Assembly (NCBI GenBank): GCA_965197825.1
Contig: CBDANW010000002.1
Coordinates: 1,364,001-1,428,000 of the forward strand
DNA from: CBDANW01 sp965197825
GTDB lineage: Bacteria; Acidobacteriota; Vicinamibacteria; Marinacidobacterales; DATDRI01
Direction: 5' to 3'
Length of the DNA stretch: 64,000 nucleotides
Shown here piece by piece: positions 52,148 through 61,166 of the stretch. The notes below the pieces were generated by a model. That model did no database searches, was not told the DNA's origin, and worked only from the letters and a program-made list of their open reading frames with translations. Position 1 is the stretch's first letter; the number at the start of each line of letters is the position of its first letter. A program made the position numbers and the translations under genes.

Positions 52148-53274
52148 ATGAAAAGCCCGGCCGAGCCGGCCTCTAACGAGAAGGCGCTGGTAGCCGCGCT
52201 GACGCTGAACCTGTTAGCGGGCACTGCCCTGCGGGACAAGGTCCAGCTCGTCCGCCGGTACGGTGACTACCATACGGCACTGGCCCACCTGAAGTCGCCG
52301 ATCCCCTCGCGGCTGCTCGATCGAGGCGTCAGCGAATATCGCGACTCGATGCGCCGGGGGCTCACGCTCCTTGACCTCCTTTCTCCGGAGTACCCCGCGC
52401 TGCTCGGAACCATGGAAGACCCTCCACTGGTCCTCTATGTTTGGGGACGCCTGGTCGACGCCGATGCGCGCGCCATCGCGATCGTCGGCTCACGACGGGC
52501 GAGCGCCTACGGTGTGGCGGCATGTCATCGACTCGCCGGTGCGCTCGCGCGACGCGGCGCGAGCGTGGTCAGCGGACTGGCCCGGGGCATCGATTCCGCG
52601 GCCCACCGGGCTGCGCTCGAGGCCGGTGGGCGGACGATTGCTGTACTGGGTTCTGGCCTCAATCGACTCTATCCCCCCGAGCATGGACGACTCGCGGAGA
52701 GAATCGCGGACAACGGAGCCGTGGTCTCCGAGCTTCCGCTCGACGCTCCTCCGCTTCCCGGTCACTTCCCCATGCGCAACCTGGTCATCGCTGGCATGAC
52801 GCTCGGTACGATTGTCGTCGAAGCCGCCGTACGCAGTGGATCCCTTATTACGGCGCGGCATGCGCTGGAGCAAAACCGAGAAGTCTTCGCGCTGCCGGGC
52901 CCCATCGACTCCCCGACAACGCAGGGCGTCCATCGGCTCATCCAGCAAGGAGCCGAGCTCGTCACTTGCGTCGATGACGTGATCGAAGAGCTGAGGCCGA
53001 AATCCGCGATCGGTTGCAGCCCGAACCGACCGGCGACCAGAGACGCGGCGTTTCCCCGGTAAAACTTGTGGAAGACGAGGAGATCGTGTTCAATAGTCTA
53101 CGTAACACCGGCACAGCAGATAGTGACCAACTGGTCGAGCTCGCGGGAATGCCCGCATCGAGAGTCAAGGCGGCCCTCGCGGGACTGCGGCTCAAGAACG
53201 TAGTGGGCTTCTTGCCGGGAGGTTTCTACTGGATCAAAGATGGCGGACGTCAAGACACAAAAGAACCTGGATAG
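52148..53274 (+). pseudogene. dprA: DNA processing protein DprA, frameshifted near 52997
   Basis: DprA loads RecA on incoming single-stranded DNA in transformation. The first frame (to 53062) has an N-terminal helical part (ALVAALTLNLLAGTALRDKVQLVRR) and the Rossmann-like core with AIVGSRRASAYGVAA, SGLARGIDSAAHRAAL, GSGLNRLYPPEH and ARHALEQNREVFALPGP. At DDVIEELRP the frame should continue EIRDRLQPEPTGDQ, found one frame over and running to 53274. That part encodes the C-terminal winged helix (VELAGMPASRVKAALAGLRLKNVVGFLPGGFYWI). Loss of one C near 52996-52999 explains it. It may be a real mutation or an error. ATG at 52148 has AAGGAG; ATG at 52112 is less likely. Confidence 0.85.
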
Positions 53275-53363
53275 ACTCACCTACGCAGCGACGACGCTCG
53301 AAATCCTCCGATCCGGACCCCTTCAATACCGCGGGGCCCCAGCCTTCGCTGGAAGCTTCGGCT

Positions 53364-53408
53364 GGTCCGCCGAAGTTCTCTTCGTTCGGAGAATGGACGA
53401 AGGCGGAC
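53364..53408. repeat. REP-like palindromic element, copy B
   Basis: GGTCCGCCGAAGTTCTC at the left, GACGAAGGCGGAC at the right. It lies in the 229-bp gap between dprA and topA, where no gene is seen, and aligns with copy A at 25296-25338. Confidence 0.55.
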
Positions 53409-53503
53409 ACCCCCACGGCTCCGCCCTTCGGCGACTTCGCGCCTGCGGGCGGGTTGAGGACTCCCGTCGGGACAAAACTTGCACAGGGCGCTGAACTAAT
53501 ACC

Positions 53504-55948
53504 ATGGCGAAATCGTTGGTTATCGTTGAGTCGCCTGCGAAGGCGAAAACTATCAACAAGTTCTTGGGTCGAGACTACCTGGTGAAAGCCTCCATGGGGC
53601 ACGTTCGGGATCTCCCCAAGAGCAAGCTGGGAGTCGATGTCGAGAAGGGTTTCAGTCCCGACTACGTCGTCATTCCAAAGCGCAAGAAGGTACTCACCGA
53701 GCTCAAGCAGGCGGCGAAGAAAGTCAAAGACATCTACCTGGCGCCCGACCCGGATCGTGAAGGCGAGGCGATCTGTTTTCATCTCGCGGAGGAGCTGAAG
53801 GCTCCCAAGACCAAGATCCACCGGGTAATGTTCAACGAGATTACCAAGAAGGCGATTCTGGAAGCCTTCAAGAAACCCGGTACGATCAACAAGAGCAAAG
53901 TAGATGCTCAGCAGGCGCGTCGGGTGCTGGACCGGTTGGTGGGATACCAGCTCTCTCCGTTGCTGTGGGAGAAGGTGCGACGAGGCCTGTCCGCCGGGCG
54001 CGTGCAGTCCGTGGCGCTCCGACTGGTTTGCGATCGGGAGAAGGAGATCCGCGCTTTCAAGTCGGAAGAATACTGGTCCATCCACGCCGAGTTCCTCGGC
54101 AAGCAGCCGCCTCCCTTTGTCGCCAAGCTAGTCAAGATCGACGGCAAAGCGGTCGACCTCCAGGACGAAAAATCATCCAAGGCCGTCACCTCGGAGCTCG
54201 AGAAGCTCGAGTTCAAGATCGGCACGATCACTGCCAAGGAGCGGAAGCGGAACCCGGTCCCCCCATTTATCACCAGCAAGCTCCAGCAAGAGGCGGCCCG
54301 GAAGCTTAGCTTCACCGCGAAACGGACGATGATAGTGGCCCAAAGGTTGTACGAGGGTATCGAGCTCGGCAAGGAAGGCCCCATTGGCCTCATTACTTAT
54401 ATGAGGACCGACTCGACGCGGGTGGCCAACGAGGCGCTCGACGAGGTGCGCGAGTACATCGGCGAGCGTTTCGGCAAGGAGAACGTCCCGGCAAAGCCCA
54501 ACGTGTTTCGGAGCAAGAAGGGTGCTCAGGACGCCCACGAGGCCATTCGCCCGACGTCTTCGATACGCGAGCCCGATTCCCTTACCAACTATCTGGACAA
54601 GGACGAGTACAAGCTCTACAAGTTGATCTGGACCCGGTTCGCCGCCTCACAGATGCCACCCGCCGTTTTCGACGAGACGGTCGTGGACATCAAGGCCGGA
54701 CGCTTCGAACTGCGCGCCCGCGGATCGGTTCTCAAGTTCCCTGGCTTCCTCAGTCTGTACGAAGAAGGCAAGGACGAAGAGACGACCAAGAAGGACAGCG
54801 ATACGGAAGAAACGGCCACTGCCGAGGCGTCCAAAAAGCTGCCGAAGCTGGAAGAGGGCGAACAACTAGCGCTGCAATCCCTCAACCCCGAACAGCATTT
54901 CACCCAGCCTCCCCCCCGTTTCACTGAAGCGTCGCTGGTCAAGGAACTGGAGGAAAAAGGCATCGGACGGCCGAGCACCTACGCCTCGATCCTCTCCGTA
55001 CTCCAGTACCGGGAGTACGTCCTAAAACAAGAACGCAAGTTCGTTCCCACCGAGCTAGGTTTTCTCGTCACCGATCTCCTCACCGAGAACTTCGCCGACA
55101 TCATGGAGGTGGAGTACACGGCACGCATGGAAGAGCTTCTCGACGAAATCGAAGAGGGTCGTGCCAACTACATGAAGACCATCGACGACTTCTACAAGAA
55201 GTTCCGCAAGGATCTCGACGAGGCCCAGACCAACATGACCAACGTCAAGGCCCAAGAGATCCCAACCGAGGAAACGTGCGACAAATGTGAATCGAAGATG
55301 GTCATCAAGTGGGGCCGGTTCGGACATTTTCTCGCCTGCTCCGCCTATCCGGAATGCCGTAATACGCGAGAAGTTCAGAACTACGGCGTCGACGGCTCCG
55401 CCGATCCGGACTCGTTCGAAGGAGAGACCTGCGAGAAGTGCAGCAAGCCCATGGTGCTCAAGAAGGGTCGATACGGGCAATTCCTGGCGTGCTCCGGCTA
55501 CCCCGATTGCCGAAACACCCGTCGCATCCTTCGCGGCAAGGATGGGAGCGTGGCCTCGAAGGCCGATGTGCCTCTCGATGAGAAGTGCCCACGCTGCGAG
55601 AACCATCTGGTCCTCAAGCACGGTCGCTTCGGTGAGTTCACCGCTTGTAGTAACTATCCGAACTGCAAATACATCAAGCAGAAAGGAGTTGGTGTCGCAT
55701 GCCCGAAGGAAAAGTGTGGCGGACAAATCGTCGAGCGACGATCACGACGTGGGAAGCTCTTCTACGGTTGCAGCAACTATCCCGATTGCGACTTCACCGT
55801 CTGGTACAAACCGATCGCCGAGCCCTGCCCGGAATGCGGAAATCCGCTGCTGGTCGAGAAGACCTCCAAGCGGGACGGACCCCACCTGGCTTGCCCCACG
55901 GAAGACTGCAAGTTCAAGCGCACCGTCGCCGAAGTAAGCACTAGCTAG
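53504..55948 (+). CDS. topA: DNA topoisomerase I with five C-terminal zinc ribbons
   Basis: Type IA topoisomerase that removes negative supercoils. 814 residues. The Toprim domain (SLVIVESPAKAKTINKFLG; APDPDREGEAI) is followed by the gate domains (RVLDRLVGYQLSPLLWEKV, SAGRVQSVALRLV) and the catalytic Tyr in GLITYMRTDSTR. Then come GRPSTYASI and five Cys4 ribbons: CDKC/CSAYPEC, CEKC/CSGYPDC, CPRC/CSNYPNC, CPKEKC/CSNYPDC and CPECG/CPTEDC. An acidic low-complexity insert (KDEETTKKDSDTEETATAEASKK) occurs mid-protein. It precedes trmFO and xerC, a common grouping. Confidence 0.97.
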   Translation: MAKSLVIVESPAKAKTINKFLGRDYLVKASMGHVRDLPKSKLGVDVEKGFSPDYVVIPKRKKVLTELKQAAKKVKDIYLAPDPDREGEAICFHLAEELKAPKTKIHRVMFNEITKKAILEAFKKPGTINKSKVDAQQARRVLDRLVGYQLSPLLWEKVRRGLSAGRVQSVALRLVCDREKEIRAFKSEEYWSIHAEFLGKQPPPFVAKLVKIDGKAVDLQDEKSSKAVTSELEKLEFKIGTITAKERKRNPVPPFITSKLQQEAARKLSFTAKRTMIVAQRLYEGIELGKEGPIGLITYMRTDSTRVANEALDEVREYIGERFGKENVPAKPNVFRSKKGAQDAHEAIRPTSSIREPDSLTNYLDKDEYKLYKLIWTRFAASQMPPAVFDETVVDIKAGRFELRARGSVLKFPGFLSLYEEGKDEETTKKDSDTEETATAEASKKLPKLEEGEQLALQSLNPEQHFTQPPPRFTEASLVKELEEKGIGRPSTYASILSVLQYREYVLKQERKFVPTELGFLVTDLLTENFADIMEVEYTARMEELLDEIEEGRANYMKTIDDFYKKFRKDLDEAQTNMTNVKAQEIPTEETCDKCESKMVIKWGRFGHFLACSAYPECRNTREVQNYGVDGSADPDSFEGETCEKCSKPMVLKKGRYGQFLACSGYPDCRNTRRILRGKDGSVASKADVPLDEKCPRCENHLVLKHGRFGEFTACSNYPNCKYIKQKGVGVACPKEKCGGQIVERRSRRGKLFYGCSNYPDCDFTVWYKPIAEPCPECGNPLLVEKTSKRDGPHLACPTEDCKFKRTVAEVSTS

Positions 55949-55964
55949 TGTCTAGCTAAAACCC

Positions 55965-57335
55965 ATGAAACGCGTCACCGTGATCGGGGGCGGGTTAGCA
56001 GGGGTGGAAGCGGCCTGGCAGATCGCCAAGCGCGGCGTTCCCGTTCATCTCTTCGAGATGAGACCCCAACGCCGAACCCCGATTCACCAGACGGACCAGC
56101 TGGCGGAGCTGGTTTGTAGTAACTCTCTCCGCTCGGATCGCTTAGAAACCGCTCACGGTCTGCTCAAGGAAGAGATGAGACGACTCGGCTCGCTCGTCAT
56201 GGAGGCCGCGGCCGAGGCTAGGGTGCCGGCCGGATCGGCGTTGGCAGTCGATCGCGACGTTTTCGCCACCCAGGTAACCGAGGCGATCTCGAGCTCGTCC
56301 AACCTGACGCTGCGGCGCGAGGAAGTCCCCTCGATTCCGGAAGGGGGCGTCGTCGTCGTGGCCAGCGGGCCCTTGACCTCAGATGCCCTCACCGAATCCA
56401 TCACCCGGTTCACCGGTAAGGACAGCCTCTACTTCTACGACGCAGTGAGTCCGGTCATAGAAGCCGAAAGCATCGACATGACCAAAGCCTTTCGGGCCTC
56501 ACGATACGGCAAAGGCGGAGACGACTACATCAATTGTCCGATGGATGAGAAGGAGTATCGCCGTTTCTATGATGCGCTCACTTCTGCAGCTCCCATGAAG
56601 CTTCACGGCATCGACGACGCACGCTTCTTCGAAGGCTGCCTGCCCATCGAGGTGATGGCGCAACGAGGATACGAGACCCTCAGCTTCGGGCCGATGAAGC
56701 CGGTGGGACTGGTGGATCCTCGAAACGGCAAACGCCCTTTTGCCGTCGTCCAGCTTCGCCAAGACGATCTCGCCGCGAGCCTCTACAACATCGTCGGATT
56801 TCAGAATCAACTCAAGTGGGGCGAGCAGAAGAAACTTCTCAGGCTCATTCCGGGATTGGAGAACGCCGAGTTCGCTCGCTTCGGCATGATCCATCGCAAT
56901 ACCTATATCAACGCCCCGGCGGTCTTGGAACCAACCTTCCAAGCTCGCCGCCGTGCCGATCTCTTTTTCGCCGGCCAAATCTCGGGCGTCGAAGGTTACA
57001 CGGAATCCGCCGCCTCCGGACTGTTGGCTGGCATCAACGCCGCCCGATGCGCTCAGGATCTCCCACCGCTCGTGCCGCCTCGAACCACTGCGCTTGGCGC
57101 GCTGGCTTTCTACATTTCCCACTCCAGTCCGGACAACTATCAGCCCACGAACATCGCCTTCGGGCTCCTCCCACCACTCCCGACCCCCGTGCGAAACAAA
57201 CGCGACCGTAAACGGGCGATGGTGGGCCGGGCCCTCGACGACATCGACGCCTTCATCAGTCGGACGGAAGGAAAACCCTCACCGCCGCGGGCACTTTTCC
57301 CAACTAGCCGTACCGAAGGCACTGCCAATGCTTGA
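55965..57335 (+). CDS. trmFO: tRNA m5U54 methyltransferase TrmFO (folate/FAD dependent)
   Basis: Makes ribothymidine at position 54 of tRNA using methylenetetrahydrofolate and FADH2. 456 residues. FAD-binding TVIGGGLAGVEAAW opens the protein, then LVCSNSLRSD with a conserved Cys, FYDAVSPVIEAESIDM, YINCPMDEKEY, FEGCLPIEVMAQRG, GPMKPVGL and the FAD-domain end FFAGQISGVEGYTESAASGLLAGINAA. The last eight bases overlap the xerC start. Confidence 0.97.
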   Translation: MKRVTVIGGGLAGVEAAWQIAKRGVPVHLFEMRPQRRTPIHQTDQLAELVCSNSLRSDRLETAHGLLKEEMRRLGSLVMEAAAEARVPAGSALAVDRDVFATQVTEAISSSSNLTLRREEVPSIPEGGVVVVASGPLTSDALTESITRFTGKDSLYFYDAVSPVIEAESIDMTKAFRASRYGKGGDDYINCPMDEKEYRRFYDALTSAAPMKLHGIDDARFFEGCLPIEVMAQRGYETLSFGPMKPVGLVDPRNGKRPFAVVQLRQDDLAASLYNIVGFQNQLKWGEQKKLLRLIPGLENAEFARFGMIHRNTYINAPAVLEPTFQARRRADLFFAGQISGVEGYTESAASGLLAGINAARCAQDLPPLVPPRTTALGALAFYISHSSPDNYQPTNIAFGLLPPLPTPVRNKRDRKRAMVGRALDDIDAFISRTEGKPSPPRALFPTSRTEGTANA

Positions 57336-58230
57336 GGTACAGCGGGCTTTTCTCGACGATCTCGAACACCGCCGCGGGGCTTCCGGGCACACCGTCAGGA
57401 GTTATCGGGCCGATCTCGATCAGTTTCTCGGTTTTCTCGCCGACGAATGGGGGATGAATCTAGACAAAGGCGCGCTCGAGGACGTTGACGTGCTGACCCT
57501 GCGCGGTTTCCTGGCCCATCTTCACAATCAAGGCACTGCCCGCTCTTCCATCGCCCGGAAACTCGCCGCGCTCAGAACGTTCTTTCGCTTTCTCACCCGG
57601 GAAGGCATCCTCGAAAAGAACCCGGCCCGTTTGATCTCGACTCCCCGGCAGGAAAAGAAGATCCCGGGTCGCCTCGAAGAAGAAGAAGTGGAGAAGCTTC
57701 TCGAATGCCCCGATCGGTCGAACCCGTTGGGCCGGCGCGATCATGCGATCCTGGAGCTCTTCTACGCGACCGGCCTTCGCGTCAGCGAGCTGGTTGGACT
57801 GGACCGCAGCTCGCTCGAGCTCGATGCGCGGCTGGCGCGCGCCCGCGGGAAAGGTAAGAAGGAAAGACTGGTACCGTATGGTGAGCCGGCCGCGGACGCT
57901 CTGGAGCGGTATCTTCGGGATCGCCGAGAGCTCGCCCAACGGGGTCCGGGCACGGACGCGCTCTTCTTGAACGCGCGAGGCCAGCGGCTCACCGACCGGA
58001 GCGTCCACCGGCTGGTTCGAAAATACCTCAAGCAGGCGGCGCTACGTTCCGGACTCTCGCCGCACAGCCTGCGGCACGCTTTTGCGACCCACCTACTGGA
58101 GCGCGGGGCGGATCTGCGATCGATCCAGGAGCTTCTCGGCCACTCCAGTCTCTCCACGACTCAGAAGTACACCCATCTCACCACCGCCAAACTGCTAGAG
58201 GTTTACGAGAGAACCCACCCCAAAGCGTGA
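57328..58230 (+). CDS. xerC: Tyrosine recombinase XerC
   Basis: Resolves chromosome dimers at dif. From ATG at 57328, inside the end of trmFO, it has 300 residues. The N-terminal SAM-like domain (FLDDLEHRRGASGHTVRSYRADLDQFLGFL) precedes a catalytic domain with Arg in ATGLRVSELVGL, Lys in GKGKKERLVPYG, HSLRHAFATHLLERG, the second His in LGHSSLSTTQKY, and the nucleophile Tyr in that same motif. The open frame upstream is a shadow of trmFO. XerC and XerD are hard to separate by eye; the trmFO neighbour favours XerC. No dif site was identified. Confidence 0.92.
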   Translation: MLEVQRAFLDDLEHRRGASGHTVRSYRADLDQFLGFLADEWGMNLDKGALEDVDVLTLRGFLAHLHNQGTARSSIARKLAALRTFFRFLTREGILEKNPARLISTPRQEKKIPGRLEEEEVEKLLECPDRSNPLGRRDHAILELFYATGLRVSELVGLDRSSLELDARLARARGKGKKERLVPYGEPAADALERYLRDRRELAQRGPGTDALFLNARGQRLTDRSVHRLVRKYLKQAALRSGLSPHSLRHAFATHLLERGADLRSIQELLGHSSLSTTQKYTHLTTAKLLEVYERTHPKA

Positions 58231-58260
58231 CTTCCTGGAAGTCGATTCATCCGGTCCGAT

Positions 58261-58777
58261 TCATCCGGCGAGCGCCTCGCCGAGCCGTCGCAGCAGGGAC
58301 GCCCCGCCTCCCCGGTAAGAGGAGCCGTGCATGCAGGCGAGTAGCTCGGGCTCGTTCGCTGCGAGCTTCTCGGTGAGGGCCTTGGGGTCACGAAGACTCG
58401 CGTAGGGAAAAGATACGCGGAACGACTCGCTCGGATCCCAGATGGAAGCTTCGGAGGTGCTTACCGCCGGTACCTGGTTGCCGGGCTGGGTGAACAGGTC
58501 GCCGCACAGGAGCGTCCCGGTGCGCTCCTCGAAGAAATAACCGCATTCCATGCCGTGGGGAAGGTGGGGCGTCGCAAGCCAGGTGAGCCGGTGCCGGCCG
58601 AGAGTCACCTGCTCGCCGTCCGCGAGACCGCGCGGCGGCCGGTCGGCGAGGTCGGAGATGGACACCATCGCGCCGATCTCGCTACAGAGCGGCTCGGAGC
58701 TCGGCGCCGCTCGCAGCCAATCGTTCAGGGAACCGCACTCGTCCGCTTCCACGTGAGAGAAGGCGATGAAACGGAGA
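58261..58777 (-). pseudogene. Metallo-beta-lactamase-fold protein, N-terminus lost to IS66
   Basis: About 172 codons remain, starting at LRFIAFSHVEADECGSLNDWL. The segments LGRHRLTWLATPHLPHGMECGYFFEERTGTLLCGDLFTQPG and LLACMHGSSYRGGG are those of flavodiiron/ODP-type metallo-beta-lactamase folds. Metal ligands HVEADE, HLPH, GD and a late His are visible. The upstream metal motif and the start are missing because the IS66 end lies at 58778. The open frame continues into the IS but is not native there. The intact protein would be a di-iron or zinc oxidoreductase or hydrolase. Confidence 0.75.
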
Positions 58778-58856
58778 GTAACTCCTCGCCGTGGCCCGTC
58801 GTGACAAGCGTGTCGGAATGTTCCATCGTGAGCAGTCTTGAAAGGAGTGCGAAGCG

Positions 58857-59201
58857 ATGGAAGCGAGGACAGCGTTTCGTAGGCGAGCACGTGAAGAAAA
58901 TCGTGGCCGCACAGGTCGAGGGCGGCGTTACTCGCGGGAACAACGTCGCGAAGCGGTGCTGTATCTGAATCAGATGAAGGATCAGGGCGCGAGCCTTGAG
59001 GGTGTCGCGAGGGGGCTCGGGGTGAGTGGCTGGAGTCTATCTCGATGGAATCGAGAGGAGGCTATGAGGGGTATCGTTCGGCGTGTCGAAGTCGTGGAAT
59101 CGGAAAAACGCACGGAGATTACGCTGGTAACCCCGCGAGGGTATCGAATCGAGGGTCTGTCGGAACAGCGGCTGCTGCGGCTTGTTGAGCAGCTGGGATG
59201 A
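58857..59201 (+). CDS. tnpA: IS66 TnpA (helix-turn-helix)
   Basis: 114 residues. The helix-turn-helix region (RYSREQRREAVLYLNQMKDQGASLEGVARGLGVSGWSLSRW) matches IS66 OrfA proteins, and the C-terminal VTPRGYRIEGLSEQRLLRLVEQL is the usual end. AAAGGAG lies before the ATG. The stop overlaps the tnpB start (ATGA). A 44-bp piece of this gene is duplicated at 1557-1600. Confidence 0.85.
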   Translation: MEARTAFRRRAREENRGRTGRGRRYSREQRREAVLYLNQMKDQGASLEGVARGLGVSGWSLSRWNREEAMRGIVRRVEVVESEKRTEITLVTPRGYRIEGLSEQRLLRLVEQLG

Positions 59202-59461
59202 AGTGGAATAGCCGTCGGGTGTCGGCGTGGGCGTACGCGGCGCCGGCGGATCTCCGCAAGGGCTTTGACGGTCTGTCGGCGCTGGTGATGAACGAGCTTG
59301 GTCGTGACCCGCTGAGCGGTGAGCTGTACTTGTTCGTCAGCCGCAACCGAATCCGCGCGAAAGTTCTGCACTGGGACGGGACCGGACTGTGCGTCTACGC
59401 GAAACGTCTCGAAGAGGGAAAGTTCGCATGCCTGTGGTCCAGCGGTGACGGCGAGGGTCAA
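59198..59461 (+). pseudogene. tnpB: IS66 TnpB, 3' truncated
   Basis: The IS66 Orf2 signature is present: YAAPADLRKGFDGLSALV, GDPLSG-type LGRDPLSGELYLFVSRNRIRAKVLHWDGTGLCVYAKRLEEGKF. Coding stops matching at GDGEG, where the next element begins. Translation would run on into the neighbouring element to 59518. The lost part is about 20-25 residues. Confidence 0.8.
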
Positions 59462-60850
59462 GTCTTAATTTTCCTGTCAAATCTCCGTACGGTTCCCCGC
59501 GCTCGGTTAAGCTGCTGATTCCTCCGACGTGCCTTGCGGGAGAAGCTCGTTGCGAAGCTCCTCGACTTTCCTAGCGGCGAAGACATCCATCCTCACGCCG
59601 CGCCATTTGTTTGCGACGGCCAAGAGCACAGCGAACGAGAGTTTCATCGCGGCCTCCTCGGTGAAGAAGTGAGGAATGACCTTTGTGCGACGTTTGTGCT
59701 CTCCGAACGTGCGCTCAAGTAGATTCGACGTGCGAAGCCTTTTGTGATGCGCCGCAGGAAGGCGTAGCGCCTGAAGACACGCTTCGAGGGTCTCTTCCAT
59801 GCACTTCATCGCGCTCGGGAATCGTTGACGGTACCGAGCGATCACCTCCCGACCCTTCTTCAGCCCTTGCTCGTAGCTGTTCGCATGGAACGACTCAAGG
59901 ATGGCCGCCTTGAGTTCGTCGCGCACTTCCTTCGGAGCCTTGCCCAGGATGTTCTCGAGGCGGTGCTTCTGGCAACGTTGCTTGAGGCTTCGAGGGAAGA
60001 CCTCTGCGATCGCTTTGAGCACTCCAGGATTCCCGTCCGTCACGATGAGCAACGGCTCCCTCATTCCTCGGGCCACTATCTCCTGCAAGAACCCCTTCCA
60101 GTTCTCGTAGGATTCTCGGTTGCCGACACCGATATGAAGAAGAACTCGCGTCCCATCAGCGCGATAGCCGGTCGCAACGAGGATGGGCTCTTTTCTCTCC
60201 GCTCCTTGGTGGTAGCGCAGGTACGTGCCGTCGAGCTCGAGATACAACAGCTTCTCGTTCGAGAGATCCCGTTTTCGAAACGCCTCGAAATCCTCCGACA
60301 GACACCGTGTGACCCGGCTCACCACCGACTTCGAGACACCCGTGCCGCTCAGCACGTCCGCGAACGTCGCCTCAATGTCACGCGTCGACATCCCGTGGAC
60401 GTACATCCGCGCGATCAGTTCATCGAGTTTCTCGGTCCGGCTCACGTAGGCGTCGAGAATCTTTGACTGAAACACCTTCTCTGTTTCTCGTACCTGCGGC
60501 ACTTGCACCGTCACCGCTCCCTCGCCCGTGAGGACCCGATGCGACTCATACCCGTTGCGTCGTCCCTTCTCCTTCGTCGTTGCCGGAGCGTTCTCATAGT
60601 AGTTTCGACCCAACGCCTCCGTCACCTCGCGCTCCAACGCATATTGAAGCATCATCTGAGCTCCCGACCGGACGATCTCCGAGAGATTCATCTCCCCAAA
60701 TACCAGTTGTTCCTCGAACTGCTTGAGCAATCGCTGACTCGGTAGTACCTTTCCCATGATGTATGGTTCTCCTTTTCTGTCCCCATGACGGGGACGGGTT
60801 TTGAGCTTGGGGAACCATACATCGTTTTTCTTTGACAGGAATCTTAAGAC
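59462..60850 (-). mobile_element. IS256-type element, distinct from the 1371-bp family
   Basis: 1389 bp with 20-bp inverted ends, 18 of 20 matching: GTCTTAA-TT/GA-TTCCTGTCAAA at 59462-59481 and 60831-60850. No direct target repeat is seen: the left flank is AGGGTCAA, the right ATCACCAC. This suggests that insertion was followed by an adjacent deletion that removed the right part of the IS66. Confidence 0.85.
59507..60757 (-). CDS. IS256-family transposase
   Basis: 416 residues, intact. Mutator-type motifs are ALEREVTEALGRNYYENAP, RNGYESHRVLTGEGAVTVQVPQVR, LYLELDGTYLRYH (Asp), LLIVTDGNPGVLKAI (Asp), RCQKHRLENILGKAPK, and the acidic motif in RTSNLLERTFGEHKRRTKVI. Only distantly related to the transposase at 35991. 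It has an AGGAG-type site before the ATG and complete inverted ends, so it may still be mobile. Confidence 0.92.
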   Translation of the reverse strand: MGKVLPSQRLLKQFEEQLVFGEMNLSEIVRSGAQMMLQYALEREVTEALGRNYYENAPATTKEKGRRNGYESHRVLTGEGAVTVQVPQVRETEKVFQSKILDAYVSRTEKLDELIARMYVHGMSTRDIEATFADVLSGTGVSKSVVSRVTRCLSEDFEAFRKRDLSNEKLLYLELDGTYLRYHQGAERKEPILVATGYRADGTRVLLHIGVGNRESYENWKGFLQEIVARGMREPLLIVTDGNPGVLKAIAEVFPRSLKQRCQKHRLENILGKAPKEVRDELKAAILESFHANSYEQGLKKGREVIARYRQRFPSAMKCMEETLEACLQALRLPAAHHKRLRTSNLLERTFGEHKRRTKVIPHFFTEEAAMKLSFAVLLAVANKWRGVRMDVFAARKVEELRNELLPQGTSEESAA

Positions 60851-60955
60851 ATCACCACGGCGAGCCCGTCCTGTGCCAAAACTCGGCCCTTTTGAAATGG
60901 GAATTGTGTAGCAAAATCCGCAAAGGCATGGATGCGCTTTCGCGCTGGGGTGAAC

Positions 60956-61153
60956 CTACCGCTTCGTCCTTACCAGCTTGAACCGCATTTGACGCTCATC
61001 GGCTGTGGGCTCCCGCTTCTCTGGAGATTTGTGCTGAGGGCCAGACATGATGGCGTTCACCGCATCGGACAGGTCGTCTAGGGTTATGTCGTCCCGGTCC
61101 TTGTGCTTGGTGGCCTCACGCTTGAACTGATCCTTGTCTAATGGATTTGTCAC
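60956..61153 (-). CDS. Small acidic/basic protein behind hsdS-like gene
   Basis: From GTG at 61153 (AAAAGGAG six bases before) it encodes 65 residues: VTNPLDKDQFKREATKHKDR, then DDITLDDLSDAVNAIMSGP and a basic end RFKLVRTKR. There is no membrane segment. It follows the specificity-subunit gene by 13 bp and is probably co-transcribed. No family recognised. It could be an accessory factor of the restriction-modification locus or a leftover from it. Confidence 0.5.
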   Translation of the reverse strand: MTNPLDKDQFKREATKHKDRDDITLDDLSDAVNAIMSGPQHKSPEKREPTADERQMRFKLVRTKR

Positions 61154-61166
61154 GTGGAACTCCTTT

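Larger units (their letters stand above)
58778..59461 (+). mobile_element. IS66-family element, left part only
   Basis: Starts at 58778 with GTAACTCCTCGCCGTG, the same end as the relic at 143, and carries tnpA and most of tnpB. At 59462 the sequence changes to the inverted end of an IS256-type element. tnpC does not resume on the other side, so the right half was deleted. Confidence 0.85.

Noticed and set aside
56953..57327. 425-residue form of XerC
   Set aside because: The first 125 codons are a shadow of trmFO; recombinase similarity begins at the ATG at 57328.
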